From Tigriopus japonicus (lineage: Eukaryota > Arthropoda > Copepoda > Harpacticoida > Harpacticidae), in NCBI GenBank assembly GCA_010645155.1, contig CM021313.1, positions 1,240,904 through 1,304,903 of the forward strand: a stretch of 64,000 nucleotides of DNA, given 5' to 3'. This document shows, piece by piece, positions 1 through 10,786 of the stretch; within the stretch, counting starts at the first letter, position 1, and every line of letters begins with the position of its first letter. The notes beneath the pieces are model-generated. The model saw only the letters and a program-made list of their open reading frames with translations, was not told the DNA's origin and did not search any database. A program made the position numbers and the translations under genes.

Positions 1-1165
1 TTTAGACAAGGTAGAGTAATGTTGCCATTACTACCTTTGCTCCTCCGTTTTCGTCTAAAAGGATATTTTCGAGCTTCAAATCACGATGACAAATGTTGTT
101 CTTATGACAATAATAGGTGGCCATGGCGATCTGGCGAAATATCCGGCGAGCTTCCTTATCATCCAGACATTTGCGATCACTGAGGTAATCGTATAATTCT
201 CCCCCGGCTGCAATCTCCATTACCAGGACCATTTTCTCCTTGTTCTCAAAAACTGAAATATTAAACAAGTTTTGCAACGAAACTTTCTAGTGAAAATAGC
301 AGGGTGAAATTTTGCTGCACCTTCATAGATGTGAATGATGTTAGGATGTTGGACAGATGACATGATTTGAATTTCCCGCCGTATTCGAACAAGATCAGCT
401 TCTGTTTCAATCTTGGATTTCTTGATCGTCTTAATGGCCACCTGCAAAACATTTTGGCAGAAAGATGACGGGTTGTTCTTGCTTCGTTTTTTTCTTGCGA
501 GATTCGAGAGTCGTAAACGTGATTCATATGCTTCGTAATTATTTATTTACCTCTTGTCCCGTTTCTTTGTTTATTCCTAATTGGACTTTCCCATAGGTGC
601 CTTGGCCAAGTTTCCGGCTGATCTCAAACCTGTTTGAAGAGCAAAGAAACAGTAGTCCCAATAAGAATGAAGAGTTCAGATAAAGCATTCAAACCAAATT
701 CAAATGTAAGAACTCACTACCTAAAACGATCTTCCTACGTATGTTCATTGAATATTCATTGCAACCATATTGACCTACATTGATTCACCAATCAAAATAG
801 CATTTCACCGACGTGCATTTACAAGATGTATCGATTACTAGTTCCTCCTCATCTATCTACGCACGCATGAACGGCGCCAAATTAGCTAGTATAATGCCTT
901 AGTTGCAAAGAAGTCCTCAAAGATTGAGGTAAGCACCAAGGTCTGTCTCAACCAACGGTTCATGAAGTGTTGCCGCACTGTCGATCCCAACCCATGATTT
1001 AATGATTGAAGACTCTTATTATACCAGTAAAGATATCCATTCCTAGATTAAGGAACGGCTGCCTTACCTGTTCTTAAGTTTGCGCTTGTGGTCGTTGAGT
1101 TTGATCCCACTTGCGTTTTCCATCCCACCCATGATGTTCATCACATCATCCTCGTTGACCACCAT
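1..1165 (-). CDS. NUAK: NUAK-family Ser/Thr protein kinase, N-terminal part (runs off left edge)
   Basis: Four coding exons are visible: 1165-1068, 629-551, 441-321 and 252-35, read on the minus strand. All have good GT/AG sites and compatible phases (2, 0, 1, 0), and together give 172 residues. Seen: start MVVNEDDV, glycine loop GQGTYGKV at about residues 41-48, the VAIK lysine at 63, a [15 protein letters not shown] stretch for helix C, and the catalytic loop HRDLKLEN at 155-162. The DFG and activation-loop exons lie beyond the left edge. Family knowledge: the stretch IRREI.IMS...HP.II.IYEVFENK.K..L is typical of NUAK1/2 (AMPK-related kinases activated by LKB1, acting on myosin phosphatase, adhesion and stress responses). 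The N-terminal leader is short. It could be a close AMPK-related relative, but the EVFENKEK and LKNRFEI contexts favour NUAK. Confidence 0.88.
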
Positions 1166-3037
1166 GATGATTGCTTGCTATCTCTGGTCAACTAAAGTAT
1201 TATGAATATGGTTTGAGTCGTGATGCTTTTGAAAAATAATACGTTTGGAGGTAAGAGGCAAGTGAGTGAAACTCAGGCTCACCTCTCAATCCAATCAAAT
1301 GATATCGAGGTGAAGCTTTTTTGAGGCGCTTTGTTCAATTCTTTTCTTCGTCTTCTTTTTCTTCGAAAAAAACAAATTGGATGGACACATCACAACACAG
1401 ACGAGTTACAAGTTTCGATCAGATCACAATGTAAGTAGTATATATTTTACACGCACTGCGGATTATCCAGGATAGACGTTTTCCAGTGTAACGCCATTTT
1501 CCACTTTTCCTGTCGAGGCCAAGTTCCCCTGATTTGATGTTGGGCAGAAGTGCGAGGATGAAGGAAAAGCAAGACACAGACCACGACAACGATTCCGCCC
1601 TCTTCCCCTTGGTCCGGTAGCTTCTCGAGGCCTGCCCTCAGAAATAACCTAGAATGGGCCAAAGAAATTGCACCTATTGCTTCTGATTTCAGGTGACGGG
1701 AGAGAGAAAGCTTCGAGAGAAAACACCCACCTAAGAGGAGGAAGACGAATACGATCGGGCCTGGGCTGGAACCTCGCATCACGATGTTCCAAAGCCAGGG
1801 AATCCAGGTGGGGGAATTCATGGAGCAATAGTTCTCATCCCTGCTTCTCCAACTATCTCTTGTTTCTTTGCTACTCGGTTGTTCGAACTGTTGGGCGTAC
1901 AGAGACGAACAAAGACATACATGAGCTCGTTCCATTTTTGTACCGAGACCCTACTTCCTGGAGGGAAAATACAGAGCTTTTCTATCGTCTTAAACACATC
2001 AAAGCCAAGGGATATCTTTATCTGACAAAGCTTTGAACTATTAGACATGTCAATAGAAAGTTTACGGGTGTGCTCAGAAGTGGTGAAGAAAGAGAATAAG
2101 TGGGATTTGAAATTTCTAGATGCCTGGCCAGTTTTGCCCGAAATAGCTTTACGTCATCCCGAGGGCGATCTCTTCATAATCATCCACGTCCGTTTAGGTC
2201 CCGAGAACGAGCTTGGATCCAAAGGACTGAATGAAGCCACTAACAGAAGGAAGAAAGGGAGGAAGTAGTTGATCGTGATTTGCACGGAGTCACCAAACGT
2301 GAGCTAGCCAGCATTTTTCGCATTCCTGAACTAAGACACGTTCTTTTAGTGGAACCAAATCCCACAGGAGACAAGAGGCTCTCTTTTTTTTCTTGATCCA
2401 GTGACTTTGAGCTCTCTTCTGTCTGACATTACGTCATAGAAACTTCAAGGAGGTTGTATGGGCCTCATTAGGCTTCTTTTGTACTACCAGTCGGTAATGA
2501 GCCGTAAAGAATTTCAGGATTCAGGGATGGATCGTCAAACTCGAATTGGCAGCTTTTTCTCCCAAAGCCAGGCAGCAAGGTCATCCTTTTTCGTCGGGCA
2601 AGCTCGTTGCATGCAGCCTTGAGTGGAAAATTCCCCGTTCAGGAAGTTTGCAAACTGACCGTGCATTCCCTTCTGGTTTGACCTCGGAAGTGAGATTGTT
2701 TCATGCTTGGGAATGGTCACCCTGATTGGAAAGCGAGGAACCTGGCATTTTGGCGGAATGCCAATTTCGAAGTCACTCGGGAGTTGGATCGCATTCCCGC
2801 CTAATGAAACTCGCCTCACTCGTGGATGCAAATGGTGATGCAATGACGACGACGACGACGATTGGACGAATACTACGTACATTCGAGTACTACTCGATTT
2901 AGCACGTCAGATCAAGTTGAGAGATCAGGATTAGTCATTCATCTTCTCCGGCTTACATCGTTCATACCTTCGCCATTATGTCATCATCTGCCAAAAGCGG
3001 AATGCAAGTTATGATGTCGAACCTTGTGGATCACTAT
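1166..3037. other. Intergenic: upstream region of the kinase, no supported gene
   Basis: The first few hundred bases probably hold the kinase promoter and 5' untranslated region. Open stretches around 1450-2050 and 2535-2880 overlap on both strands, have no flanking splice signals or recognisable protein pattern, and are taken as chance. Nothing else is supported here. Confidence 0.4.
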
Positions 3038-3390
3038 TAGGGCTCGGATAACTGTGCTGGTTTTTTTTGGCTTAAAGTGGCAGTTTTTTCAGCCCTAAAG
3101 TTGCAAATTGTTGTTAAAAGTTGCACTTAATTAGGCATAAGGTGCTAAAAGTTGCTATTTTCTGGTCTGAAAATGTCTAATTTAGCCAATTTTTTGTCTC
3201 AAGTCTGGGCGAAAGTTTGTAGTTTTAAAAGTTTGTGTTTTCTTTAAACTTTGTTTTTTTGGAACGCAGTTTATTTTGCACAAAAAGGCTGTTTGTTGCA
3301 TAAAAATTGGAAAGGTGCTAATTTTGAAAACATAGCTCAAAAAATTCTTTTTGGATGCAAGTTGCAGTTAGCAACTGTATCCCGGCTCTA
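3038..3390. mobile_element. hAT-like nonautonomous element (MITE), 353 bp
   Basis: The ends are inverted: TAGGGCTCGGATA at the left and, read from the other strand, TAGAGCCGGGATA at the right. The flanking 8-mers ATCACTAT (3030-3037) and ATCATTAT (3391-3398) match at 7 of 8 positions, as an 8-bp target-site duplication. TAGNG termini and 8-bp duplications are hAT hallmarks. The interior is T-rich with repeated AAAGTTGC words and no coding capacity. Confidence 0.72.
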
Positions 3391-3810
3391 ATCATTATTT
3401 TCGTGTGAGTCGCTGGTACCGGCAAACCAGTCATTTACTCTAGCCCCCTTGAATTATTTTTTCTCCCAAATTATTGAATGCTAAAATCTTGGCCAATCTT
3501 CAGCTAACGTACTCTGAAGAAAATCATAATCATGGCAAAGTCCATGCAAGTAAATGTAAAGGGGTTCTAGGGGCTGGGAAGAAAGTCAAGTGTTCACCCT
3601 TGGCAACCAAAAACTTTCATTCTTATCTTGTTTTAAAGCCCACTTCTGTCGGAACTGAGAAGGCTAAGAATCGATGAGATCTTTTGAAGACAAGAGTGGG
3701 ACATTCCTAATTTTGAGAGGTCATCTCTAGGCTTGACCTACATTGCATAAAACGGAGAACTCTCCGAAGGGTCGTGCAAATATGCGACAAATATTTTAAT
3801 TGTATTTCGT
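3391..3810. other. Intergenic / probable 3' untranslated region of the minus-strand membrane protein
   Basis: No gene is supported. Part of this stretch should be the 3' untranslated region of the gene ending at 3811. No canonical AATAAA was seen on the minus strand close to the stop, so the transcript end is not located. Confidence 0.35.
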
Positions 3811-5286
3811 TCAATAGATGTAGAAGCAATCGATGTGGACCAAATTTGGACACTCAAACACTTCGGAACATTGATCTCGACTAGCAATATTGATGATTTG
3901 TGTAGCGTGATCGAGCATTTCCATTTGAGTTTCGTTGCCACTTCGCAGCGGTTCAAAGTGGCCCAAGATGCCTGTCCAAAAGATTTCAGCTATTCTTATT
4001 AGCATATTGTTATCATATGTCAAAATATCGTCACTGAAATGATCACAAAACACCCTCAAAACACAAGATCGATTCACTGGAGGATCCAAATGGGCCAAGC
4101 ATGATGACTTTCGACTCAAAGTGGAAAGTTGGAGCCAGACCTCATTCGCTCTTATTTCTTTGGCTGACTGGATATAGTAAGGAACAAAGTATCGGTCATC
4201 TGCCAAACCTAAGAAATACATTAGGTGCTCGAAAGCCGATCCACGACCAGTCCAATTCATGTCAAACGATCTGCCCATGTTGATGTTGGTGATATTGTCG
4301 TTGTCATTGTTTACGTTAGAAGCGTTGTTATTATTGATGTTGGTGATATTATTGACGATGTTCGGCCCAGTGATATTGATTATATTCGTTGTGTTGATGG
4401 AAAAAGAGCTGCTGCCGCCCGAAGTAGTACTTGAGGTACCGGAAGAGCTAATTGCCGAGAGCAGTGCTCCCAATGCTAGTCCGAGAACGAGTAGTAATGG
4501 AATAAGTAGGTATAGTAAGGAGTTATCTGGCTCGTATGAAGTAGTTGAATATGACGCATGATGACCGCCTGAATCACTGCGCTCTTCAATTACGTACACT
4601 TCATTCCCCTCGTCGTAATCTAGATCATCAACACGATCGATCTCGTCCAGCTCATCATCTTCATAAATGTCATAGAACCTTCTATCCGCCACAGGAGATT
4701 GGTAAGGTTCGATCTGACTGGGGGCTGGAATTTGGTGGATAATGGGCATCACCTTGATCACTATCTCAGTTTTGCTATCTTGAGTTGGACTTGAAACATC
4801 TTGATTTTCATGGAGATCCAGTGAAGAAGGCGGGGCAAAAATCTGACTAGGAATGGATGCAGAATGCGATTTGGATTCGGACTCGGTTTCTTCGAACAAG
4901 TGATGATTTTGAAAATTCTGATAACTCATGTCTGACCATAGTTTGTACAACTGAGAATCCTCGGACACCAATGGTTTTTTCGTCTTCCGCTTTCGATTGC
5001 GGCGTGCCTCTTTCGAATTCAACCAAGGAATGGGCTTCTTCCGTTTCCTAAGTTCGAACTCATTAATGTCCTCATCTAGCATTCTACTTTGAAACATAGA
5101 TGGGGAGTCTTCTTCCTTCTGTTTTTCCTCCCCATCCTGATTCTCGAAAGTGTCCCACAACACATTGGAACTCAAAGGTCCCGGCAAGGTTCGTAACTTG
5201 GACCACAATCCTTCCATTGTGGTCAAATAAGGTTCACTCACAAATGGCACGGTGCTCGTTTCCAGACTCCGATTATTAACCTCCAT
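3811..5286 (-). CDS. Type II single-pass membrane protein with Asn-rich stalk and Cys-containing C-terminal domain
   Basis: One uninterrupted exon encodes 491 residues from ATG at 5286; an in-frame TTG slightly upstream is not needed. Residues 1-255 have no signal peptide, are hydrophilic, and contain basic blocks (RKRKK, RRNRKRKTKK) and an acidic run. One clear membrane segment lies at about 257-280 (core LLIPLLLVLGLALGALL). A Ser/Thr/Gly-rich and then strongly Asn-rich stalk follows, with many N-x-S/T sites. The C-terminal part has six or so cysteines in a spacing such as NRSC-LR-FC ... QCSEVFECPN. The lack of signal peptide and glycosylatable C-terminus imply type II topology. The cysteine pattern faintly recalls the arthropod DM4/DM12 extracellular family, but I cannot confirm that. 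Function unknown. Lack of introns fits either a retrocopy or a simple lineage gene. Confidence 0.75.
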   Translation of the reverse strand: MEVNNRSLETSTVPFVSEPYLTTMEGLWSKLRTLPGPLSSNVLWDTFENQDGEEKQKEEDSPSMFQSRMLDEDINEFELRKRKKPIPWLNSKEARRNRKRKTKKPLVSEDSQLYKLWSDMSYQNFQNHHLFEETESESKSHSASIPSQIFAPPSSLDLHENQDVSSPTQDSKTEIVIKVMPIIHQIPAPSQIEPYQSPVADRRFYDIYEDDELDEIDRVDDLDYDEGNEVYVIEERSDSGGHHASYSTTSYEPDNSLLYLLIPLLLVLGLALGALLSAISSSGTSSTTSGGSSSFSINTTNIINITGPNIVNNITNINNNNASNVNNDNDNITNINMGRSFDMNWTGRGSAFEHLMYFLGLADDRYFVPYYIQSAKEIRANEVWLQLSTLSRKSSCLAHLDPPVNRSCVLRVFCDHFSDDILTYDNNMLIRIAEIFWTGILGHFEPLRSGNETQMEMLDHATQIINIASRDQCSEVFECPNLVHIDCFYIY

Positions 5287-8036
5287 GATAAAGTGGTCGC
5301 GAAATGACAAAAATCAATTACAGTTTCTGCTCTTTGCATGCAACACCAATTGTTTTCCAAAGTCAAATTCACATTTTCCTGTCTTGTTTTGTCTCTATCG
5401 TTGTCCACTTGAGTGTGAGTATATGGAGATCAGAGGCAACAATAAATTCATGGCGGTGTTGAGCTCCTTGAAGCGTCGCAAGAAATCGCTCTCGCTTCAA
5501 TCTTTTGTGACAGTTTTCCATGAAAATTAGATCTAACCTCTGCATGGTTTGGTTTCAAGTATCCCACCAAGCGTACTCGCCATCCTAGAGAATTGGTCAC
5601 ACCTGGTCGAATAATTCAAAACGAGGATAAATACAGGTGTACTTTTGTCACATCAACAAACAATGAAATGATAAAGAAATAAGGAGGATTTTGGAAGCGA
5701 TTTTTCATGGCAAAGCTTGCTTCTCTTTTAGCTTTCAACAACATTCGAAAAACCTGTTGATTCTCAAACGTAACCCGTGATTTTGCTCCTTGGTCTCTGT
5801 TTTTAGTGGACTTTCCCTGCGACGCAAGAGTTGCCTTCGGTAATTGGCTTGAAGATCCATATTTTGAAAGAGGCGGCGTTACACCAATTACACTCGGGTA
5901 TTGAACGTGAAGTCGCGAATACAACAGGCAGGGGACACTCCGACGGTGCTTCCTTCAAAACCAAAGCAAGAAGGCATGATAAGACACAAGTCTTTGAATT
6001 AGATGTCTCTGGATAAGAACACACGGTGGCTGCCAATGCTTGCGATTAAGATGCATGAAGTCTTCGCAATTTGTTTATTTTTTCGAACTAACTTATGATT
6101 TGTGCTATTATTACCTGTATATTATTGCTAAAGTGAGAATTATCCACTTTGAGCCAGATTAAACAATTCAGAAGCTTTGATTTGAGTTAATAAATTTCCA
6201 ATTACTTGATTTTTAGATTGAAACTTATTTTTCCCCCATTTTTTCTCATTTTTAATTGCATGTCGTATTGCTCAAAATTGAAAATTGATCATGTTAACTT
6301 AACCTTATAGTGGATCGACCAAAAGAAAATTCATCTTAGTAAAAAATCCATGGAAGTGCCGTTTAACCAACCGTAGTTAACTCATCCAAGCATGATGAAA
6401 AGTCCATCTTCCTCTTGGCTTTGAATTACTAGACGAAAGGAGCACCCGTCAAAGCAAGGGGCAAGAACACTAAGTGTTGATTCATTATTAAAGTATTTGC
6501 ATATAATGGAATGAGATCTACTCTCTATTTCATCGACTACTCGAATAATACGAGATATCTAGAACAATTTGGGAAAGTCATGTTTCTCTGCAATAATGTT
6601 TTAAAATATCATTGCTTTAGAATCACACGGCTTACTTGGATACATGCGAATATTTTCTCTTGCCAAAGGGAATCAATAGCTATAGTAAAGCTGGTTTGGG
6701 AACGAACATACAATATTTTCACCACCTCTGTGGATGCTCATCGAACATTGGAAAGTTTGAACAAAAAGTCCAGAGATAGTTAGAAATCCATCTTTGGACA
6801 CGTTTTGTTAAATGATAACTATTCGCAATTGAAAAAAAAGTTCTAAGATTTTTCACATCGAGTATACCATTATCATGATATTAACTGAAGCCACTATCTC
6901 CAGTTCTTTATCACACTATAGCCAGTATCGTGCATGTTGTTTTTGGTCTTAGTCTCCCACTTACTTAAAAAGGAAAGTGCCAAAAGCTTGTCAAAAAACC
7001 TTGAGGGACATGAAAAATATACATTAATTCGAGAAAAGACTTGCGAAGGTAATGATATTAGTGAAAATATGTAGTCTTAAACATTTTATTGTCCTTTCCT
7101 TTTTCTTCTCCAAGAAATGTGGAGGCAATTGGTCTTCACTGGGACCAATCAAACTAATGTTTGTACTCTTCTAATTTTGGTTGCCTCTACTATTAATTAG
7201 CTTGCTCTCAAGTTTGACTACATGTCAGTTGAGATGGATGGTCACGGTAGTCTTCCTTTCGCGATTCCGTCACTCACTCGTTCCTTCACCCTGACAAGAT
7301 CTACAAGTTCTTATTGTGCAGATTATCTTTAGAGACATGTGTAACCCAAGTCACCACCTTTTTATGGTTTCCTCACGCACTCAGCGTTAGAGAACATGTC
7401 TTTGTTGGCTGCACTCCCAGATATGATCTAATGATTAATGGATGTGCACATCGGTTTTTTTTCTGTGATCATTATTCAAATCGAAACACGTTTTTATCGT
7501 ACTTGAGGTTTCAACTTGGTTTGTCTCAACGAATTTTTATGATCCCGACAAAGTTTCTTAATCAGAGCATATCAGGCATCCATCAAGACCAACATGCAAT
7601 TTTTGTAATGTCCAATGGCAAATTGCACATTTATCAAGACCAGAGTTTCATTGCACGCATCATGGCGAGATTTTGCAAAAAAACACGTGTAATTTTGCAA
7701 CCAAATTGCAAATTAGGGTGATTGTAAATTGTTTATTTGCTATATATTTGAACACAACAAACGAAAAAGGACCATTGAACTCTTGAGCCAATTTGGGTGA
7801 TTTTCTCAAATATGCTTGAATTTAGATGCAAATTTGACAGCAGGGTACAAGTGGAAGGCAACGTTGGAAATATGCACAATATTTATTGGAAGATAATTGT
7901 ACTGATGAAGCCATGTCCAATTGAAGATTGTACCCATTTGTATGAAGCTTAGGCGAGACCACGATTCTTGGGCGACCCCTCTTCTGCAGCAACAAGATGT
8001 TTGTGAGAAGCTTTGTTATACGAGTGCACAAAAGTA
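5287..8036. other. Intergenic, AT-rich, no supported gene
   Basis: Several short open stretches occur (for example 5616-5924 minus, 6511-6783 plus, 7314-7721 plus). They lack splice context, recognisable motifs and protein-like composition. I see no RNA gene. The right end abuts the mariner-like element. Confidence 0.4.
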
Positions 8037-8725
8037 CTAGGTGGGGTGAAAAGTAACCTCCTTGACCGACAAAATGCAATCCTACAGCAAAATATACTTA
8101 TAGTGCTTTGAAGTACGTTCATATTTAGGCATACGTTTCAAATTTCAATGGAGTATTGCCCTTAATTTTGTTTTGACAGCTCATTGATGACGACGGGTTT
8201 GGCATCATGTCGAAAATGGATCAACACGGTTTTCATTTTGTCTTAAAACAATATTTTTTACTAAGTAAAATGGCGAAGGAAGCAAAAGAAAAGTTTGATA
8301 AATGTAATGAGATAAATGCTCCGTCAGATCATACCATAAAAGTTTTGCCACTTTTGTGGTCTCCAAAACTTCACTACCGATCAAAGACTTTGTCGAAGGC
8401 CCTCGGAAACAATTACTTATGAAAATGAAAAAAGTTCAGTATAGTCTTAATGTTAGCTACCAGCTCACGCACCTTCACTTTCCGGTCAGCCAGCCCCATT
8501 TCATGCACTTTTTTGACGTTTTCATCCGTAAAATCATCAGATTCATTTTCAGCATGATGCCAAACACGTCAACATCAATCAGCTCTCAAAACAAAATGAA
8601 GGGCAATAATGCATTGAAATTTGAAACTTATGCCTAAATATGAATGAACTACAAGGCATTATAATCATATTTTGCAATAGGATTGCATTTTGTCGGTCAA
8701 GGAGGTTACTTTTCACCCCACCTAG
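8037..8725 (+). mobile_element. Mariner/Tc1-like relic with long inverted repeats and TA duplication
   Basis: The left end begins CTAGGTGGGGTGAAAAGTAA directly after TA (8035-8036). The right end is its reverse complement, followed by TA (8726-8727). The AGGTxGxxxxAAAAGT pattern is typical of mariner termini. The inverted repeats are unusually long: about 185 bp on each side (roughly 8037-8222 and 8540-8725) align with scattered mismatches. Between them, on the plus strand from 8207, an open stretch begins with a pattern like the mariner helix-turn-helix (FVLKQYFLLSKMAKEAKEKF, then NAPSDHTIKVL). The catalytic DDD region is absent. This is a nonautonomous or decayed copy. Confidence 0.8.
8207..8422 (+). 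pseudogene. Degenerate mariner transposase N-terminal fragment
   Basis: The open stretch of 71 codons lies inside the mariner-like element and starts within its left inverted repeat. The residues VLKQYFLL-KMAKEAKEKFDK and NAPSDHTI resemble the first helix-turn-helix of mariner transposases, which usually read K-YFL-GK...EA...L-K...APS...V. It stops before any catalytic motif and so cannot encode an active enzyme. The match is by eye only. Confidence 0.5.
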
Positions 8726-8760
8726 TACATGCAAACGACGTGTCGGTGAATAGTCGATTT

Positions 8761-9631
8761 ATGTGAAGCTGTTCCCGGATAACTCGGTACATGGGATAAC
8801 TCAACACAAGAAAACTGGGTACAACGGAAAACTGGGTACAGCGGAAAACTGGGTACATCGGTAAACTTGGTACTGGAAGATTCAGTACAGGAAAATTGGA
8901 TACAGCGGAAAACTGGATACAATGGAAAACTGGGTACACCGGAAAACTGGGTACGCCGGAAAACTGGGTACAACGGAAAATTGAGTACTAAATAGAACTG
9001 AATACAACAGCTTACTCGGTACAGCAGAAAACTGAATACATCTTAAAGCAAGATAAAAACACTTTGTCTGCTTGAAAAGCTTGCAATGTTAAAATAAGTA
9101 TAATATATCTTGCATCAATTCTCTCGAGGTTTTCGCCCGCCAGGGCCCTTTTTTGAACTTGTTTCAAAAATGTCAACACTGAAAGTACGATATTTCGAAA
9201 AAGTAAATGCAGTGGCAGAGCTTAACTTCCTTGAGCTTAAAAAGAACGAAAGCACCTGACCAATAAATCAGGTCTAGAAAAAATGTTAAGCTACTTCAGT
9301 GCCTCTGAAAACGTTTTGACAAAGTTAATAAAAAGTTCCACTTTGCCTATTTCAACATCAAAATTAGATTTGCAGATTCAGTAAGTTCATCCAGCTTTAA
9401 GATGTATTTAGTTGCCTGTTTTACCCAGACGTCTGTTGTACCCAGTATTCCGTTGTACCCAGTTTTCTTGTACTGAATTTTCCAGTACCCAGTTTTCCGT
9501 TGTACTGAGTTTTCCGTTGTACTGAGTTTTCCGTTGTACTGAGTTTTCCGTTGTACCGAGTTTACCGTCGTACCCAGTTTTCCTGTGTTGAGTTATCCCA
9601 TGTAACGAGTTATCCTGGAACCATGTGAAGC
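8761..9631. mobile_element. Foldback-like transposon, 853 bp, with 9-bp target duplication
   Basis: An identical 9-mer, ATGTGAAGC, flanks the unit at 8761-8769 and 9623-9631. The element (8770-9622) has inverted ends that read TGTTCCCGGATAACTCGG on the left and GGTTCCAGGATAACTCG from the right. Inside both ends the inverted arms consist of tandem copies of a roughly 17-bp unit built on GGAAAACTGGGTACA (left arm about 8800-9040, right arm about 9420-9605). The middle, about 9040-9420, is unique and non-coding. Long inverted termini made of short tandem repeats plus a 9-bp duplication are the description of foldback (FB) elements and some Mutator-like elements. Overlapping open frames in the arms are repeat translations. 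Confidence 0.82.
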
Positions 9632-10052
9632 AGATGGGGTCAATCTTATTGGCAATTTATGAGCCTATTCTTGCAACAGAAGACAAACTTTCATATTTTC
9701 ATTAGTTGCGGTTGTTCTTCATCATCACAACTATTGTACATTATATTCAAGCATGTAAAGATGTGGTGTTTTAACAGGACCTTTGATCAAAAGTGATACT
9801 CATTTAAAATGAAATAATATCTAAGCTTTATCATCTATAACGCGATGAAAATAATTCAAACTTCATCATTTGATCCGTTTTTGGTGAGTATTTGAAATTT
9901 CTTATACTGTGTGCCTTTAATTCAATCCATGAAGAACCACACAAACCTAAAATGAAAATAAAAGCCTTTTTCCTAAGTATATTCATATGTCGATCATGTT
10001 TTGTACTAGTTATGTCATTCATATGAACAATCCCAAAACAAAAATCAAATAT
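9632..10052. other. Intergenic between two mobile elements
   Basis: AT-rich sequence with short stop-interrupted frames. Nothing recognisable. Confidence 0.35.
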
Positions 10053-10332
10053 TGGTGATGGGCCGAAGGACTCTTAACCGAAACCAAAACTGAAAGCAGC
10101 TGACTACAAAATACACTAAAAAACTTCCAATTGCTCGTGTGTTCAATGTTTTGGGTAATCGCAAATTTGATGAGTCGAAAAACTTCAGTTTCAGAAGTTT
10201 TCGAACCAAAAAAAATCTTCGATTTTGTTGTCAAACTCTATTGTTTATAGTGCATGTCTGCGTTCGGTTTCGGTACGCATAACCGAAACTGAAACCAAAA
10301 TTCCCGCCGAAAGCATTTTCGGTCCATCACTA
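10053..10332. mobile_element. hAT-like nonautonomous element (MITE), 280 bp
   Basis: The left end reads TGGTGATGGGCCGAA; the right end reads TAGTGATGGACCGAA from the opposite strand. Flanking 8-mers TCAAATAT (10045-10052) and TTAAATAT (10333-10340) agree at 7 of 8 positions. Internal GGTTTCGGT-type words also occur in both orientations. There is no coding content. Confidence 0.7.
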
Positions 10333-10340
10333 TTAAATAT

Positions 10341-10786
10341 ACAGCAATACCGGGTTTATGTGTATTTTTGATTGAGGCCTTTGTCGAAAAAAAGGATATT
10401 TTTTTTCTAAATTCCCATCATTTCTCATCCCTTGCCTTATTCGTAGTAATGACTGTAATTGGAAAATTAGTTTCTTCCCTCACTTACTATGCGTGATGTG
10501 AGCAAAATAGAATCACCCACTTGGGTTCTACATAGTTGACAACGATGTTTTAGTGTGTATTCTTTGCAACAGTGAAGTGCAAAACGTGATAGAGAATGAC
10601 CAAAAGCAACACGAGCCGAGAAAAGCCGCCAACATCATCATCGTCGTCGTCATCATCATCATCATCACCAACAACATCGTCATCATCACCACCATCCTGC
10701 TCGTCGTTTTGTTGCTATTCCTGGTCTTCTCGGTCCACAACGTCGTTGCAGAAACTCGTCCTTGTCTTGGCGAGCTGCTTTCAGCA
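10341..10786 (+). other. Upstream region of the ADAMTS gene, with CAT/CAC trinucleotide-like repeats
   Basis: A simple run of ATC/ACC/TCG triplets lies at about 10628-10700. It keeps all frames open and makes artificial hydrophobic or polyserine translations. It most likely belongs to the promoter or 5' untranslated region of the ADAMTS gene. The frame of the first ADAMTS exon is open upstream but contains no ATG before 10787. Confidence 0.45.

Noticed and set aside
1447..2048. Overlapping open frames on both strands (up to 162 codons)
   Set aside because: No motif, no splice context, and mutual overlap on opposite strands.
8706..8973. Two overlapping minus-strand frames with YPVFRCTQF-like repeats
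   Set aside because: They are translations of the foldback element's tandem repeats, open in more than one frame.
10553..10786. Upstream extension of the first ADAMTS frame with a hydrophobic run
   Set aside because: It begins with GTG, has no ATG, and the hydrophobic run is a translation of a CAT/ATC triplet repeat. The ATG at 10787 gives a normal signal peptide.
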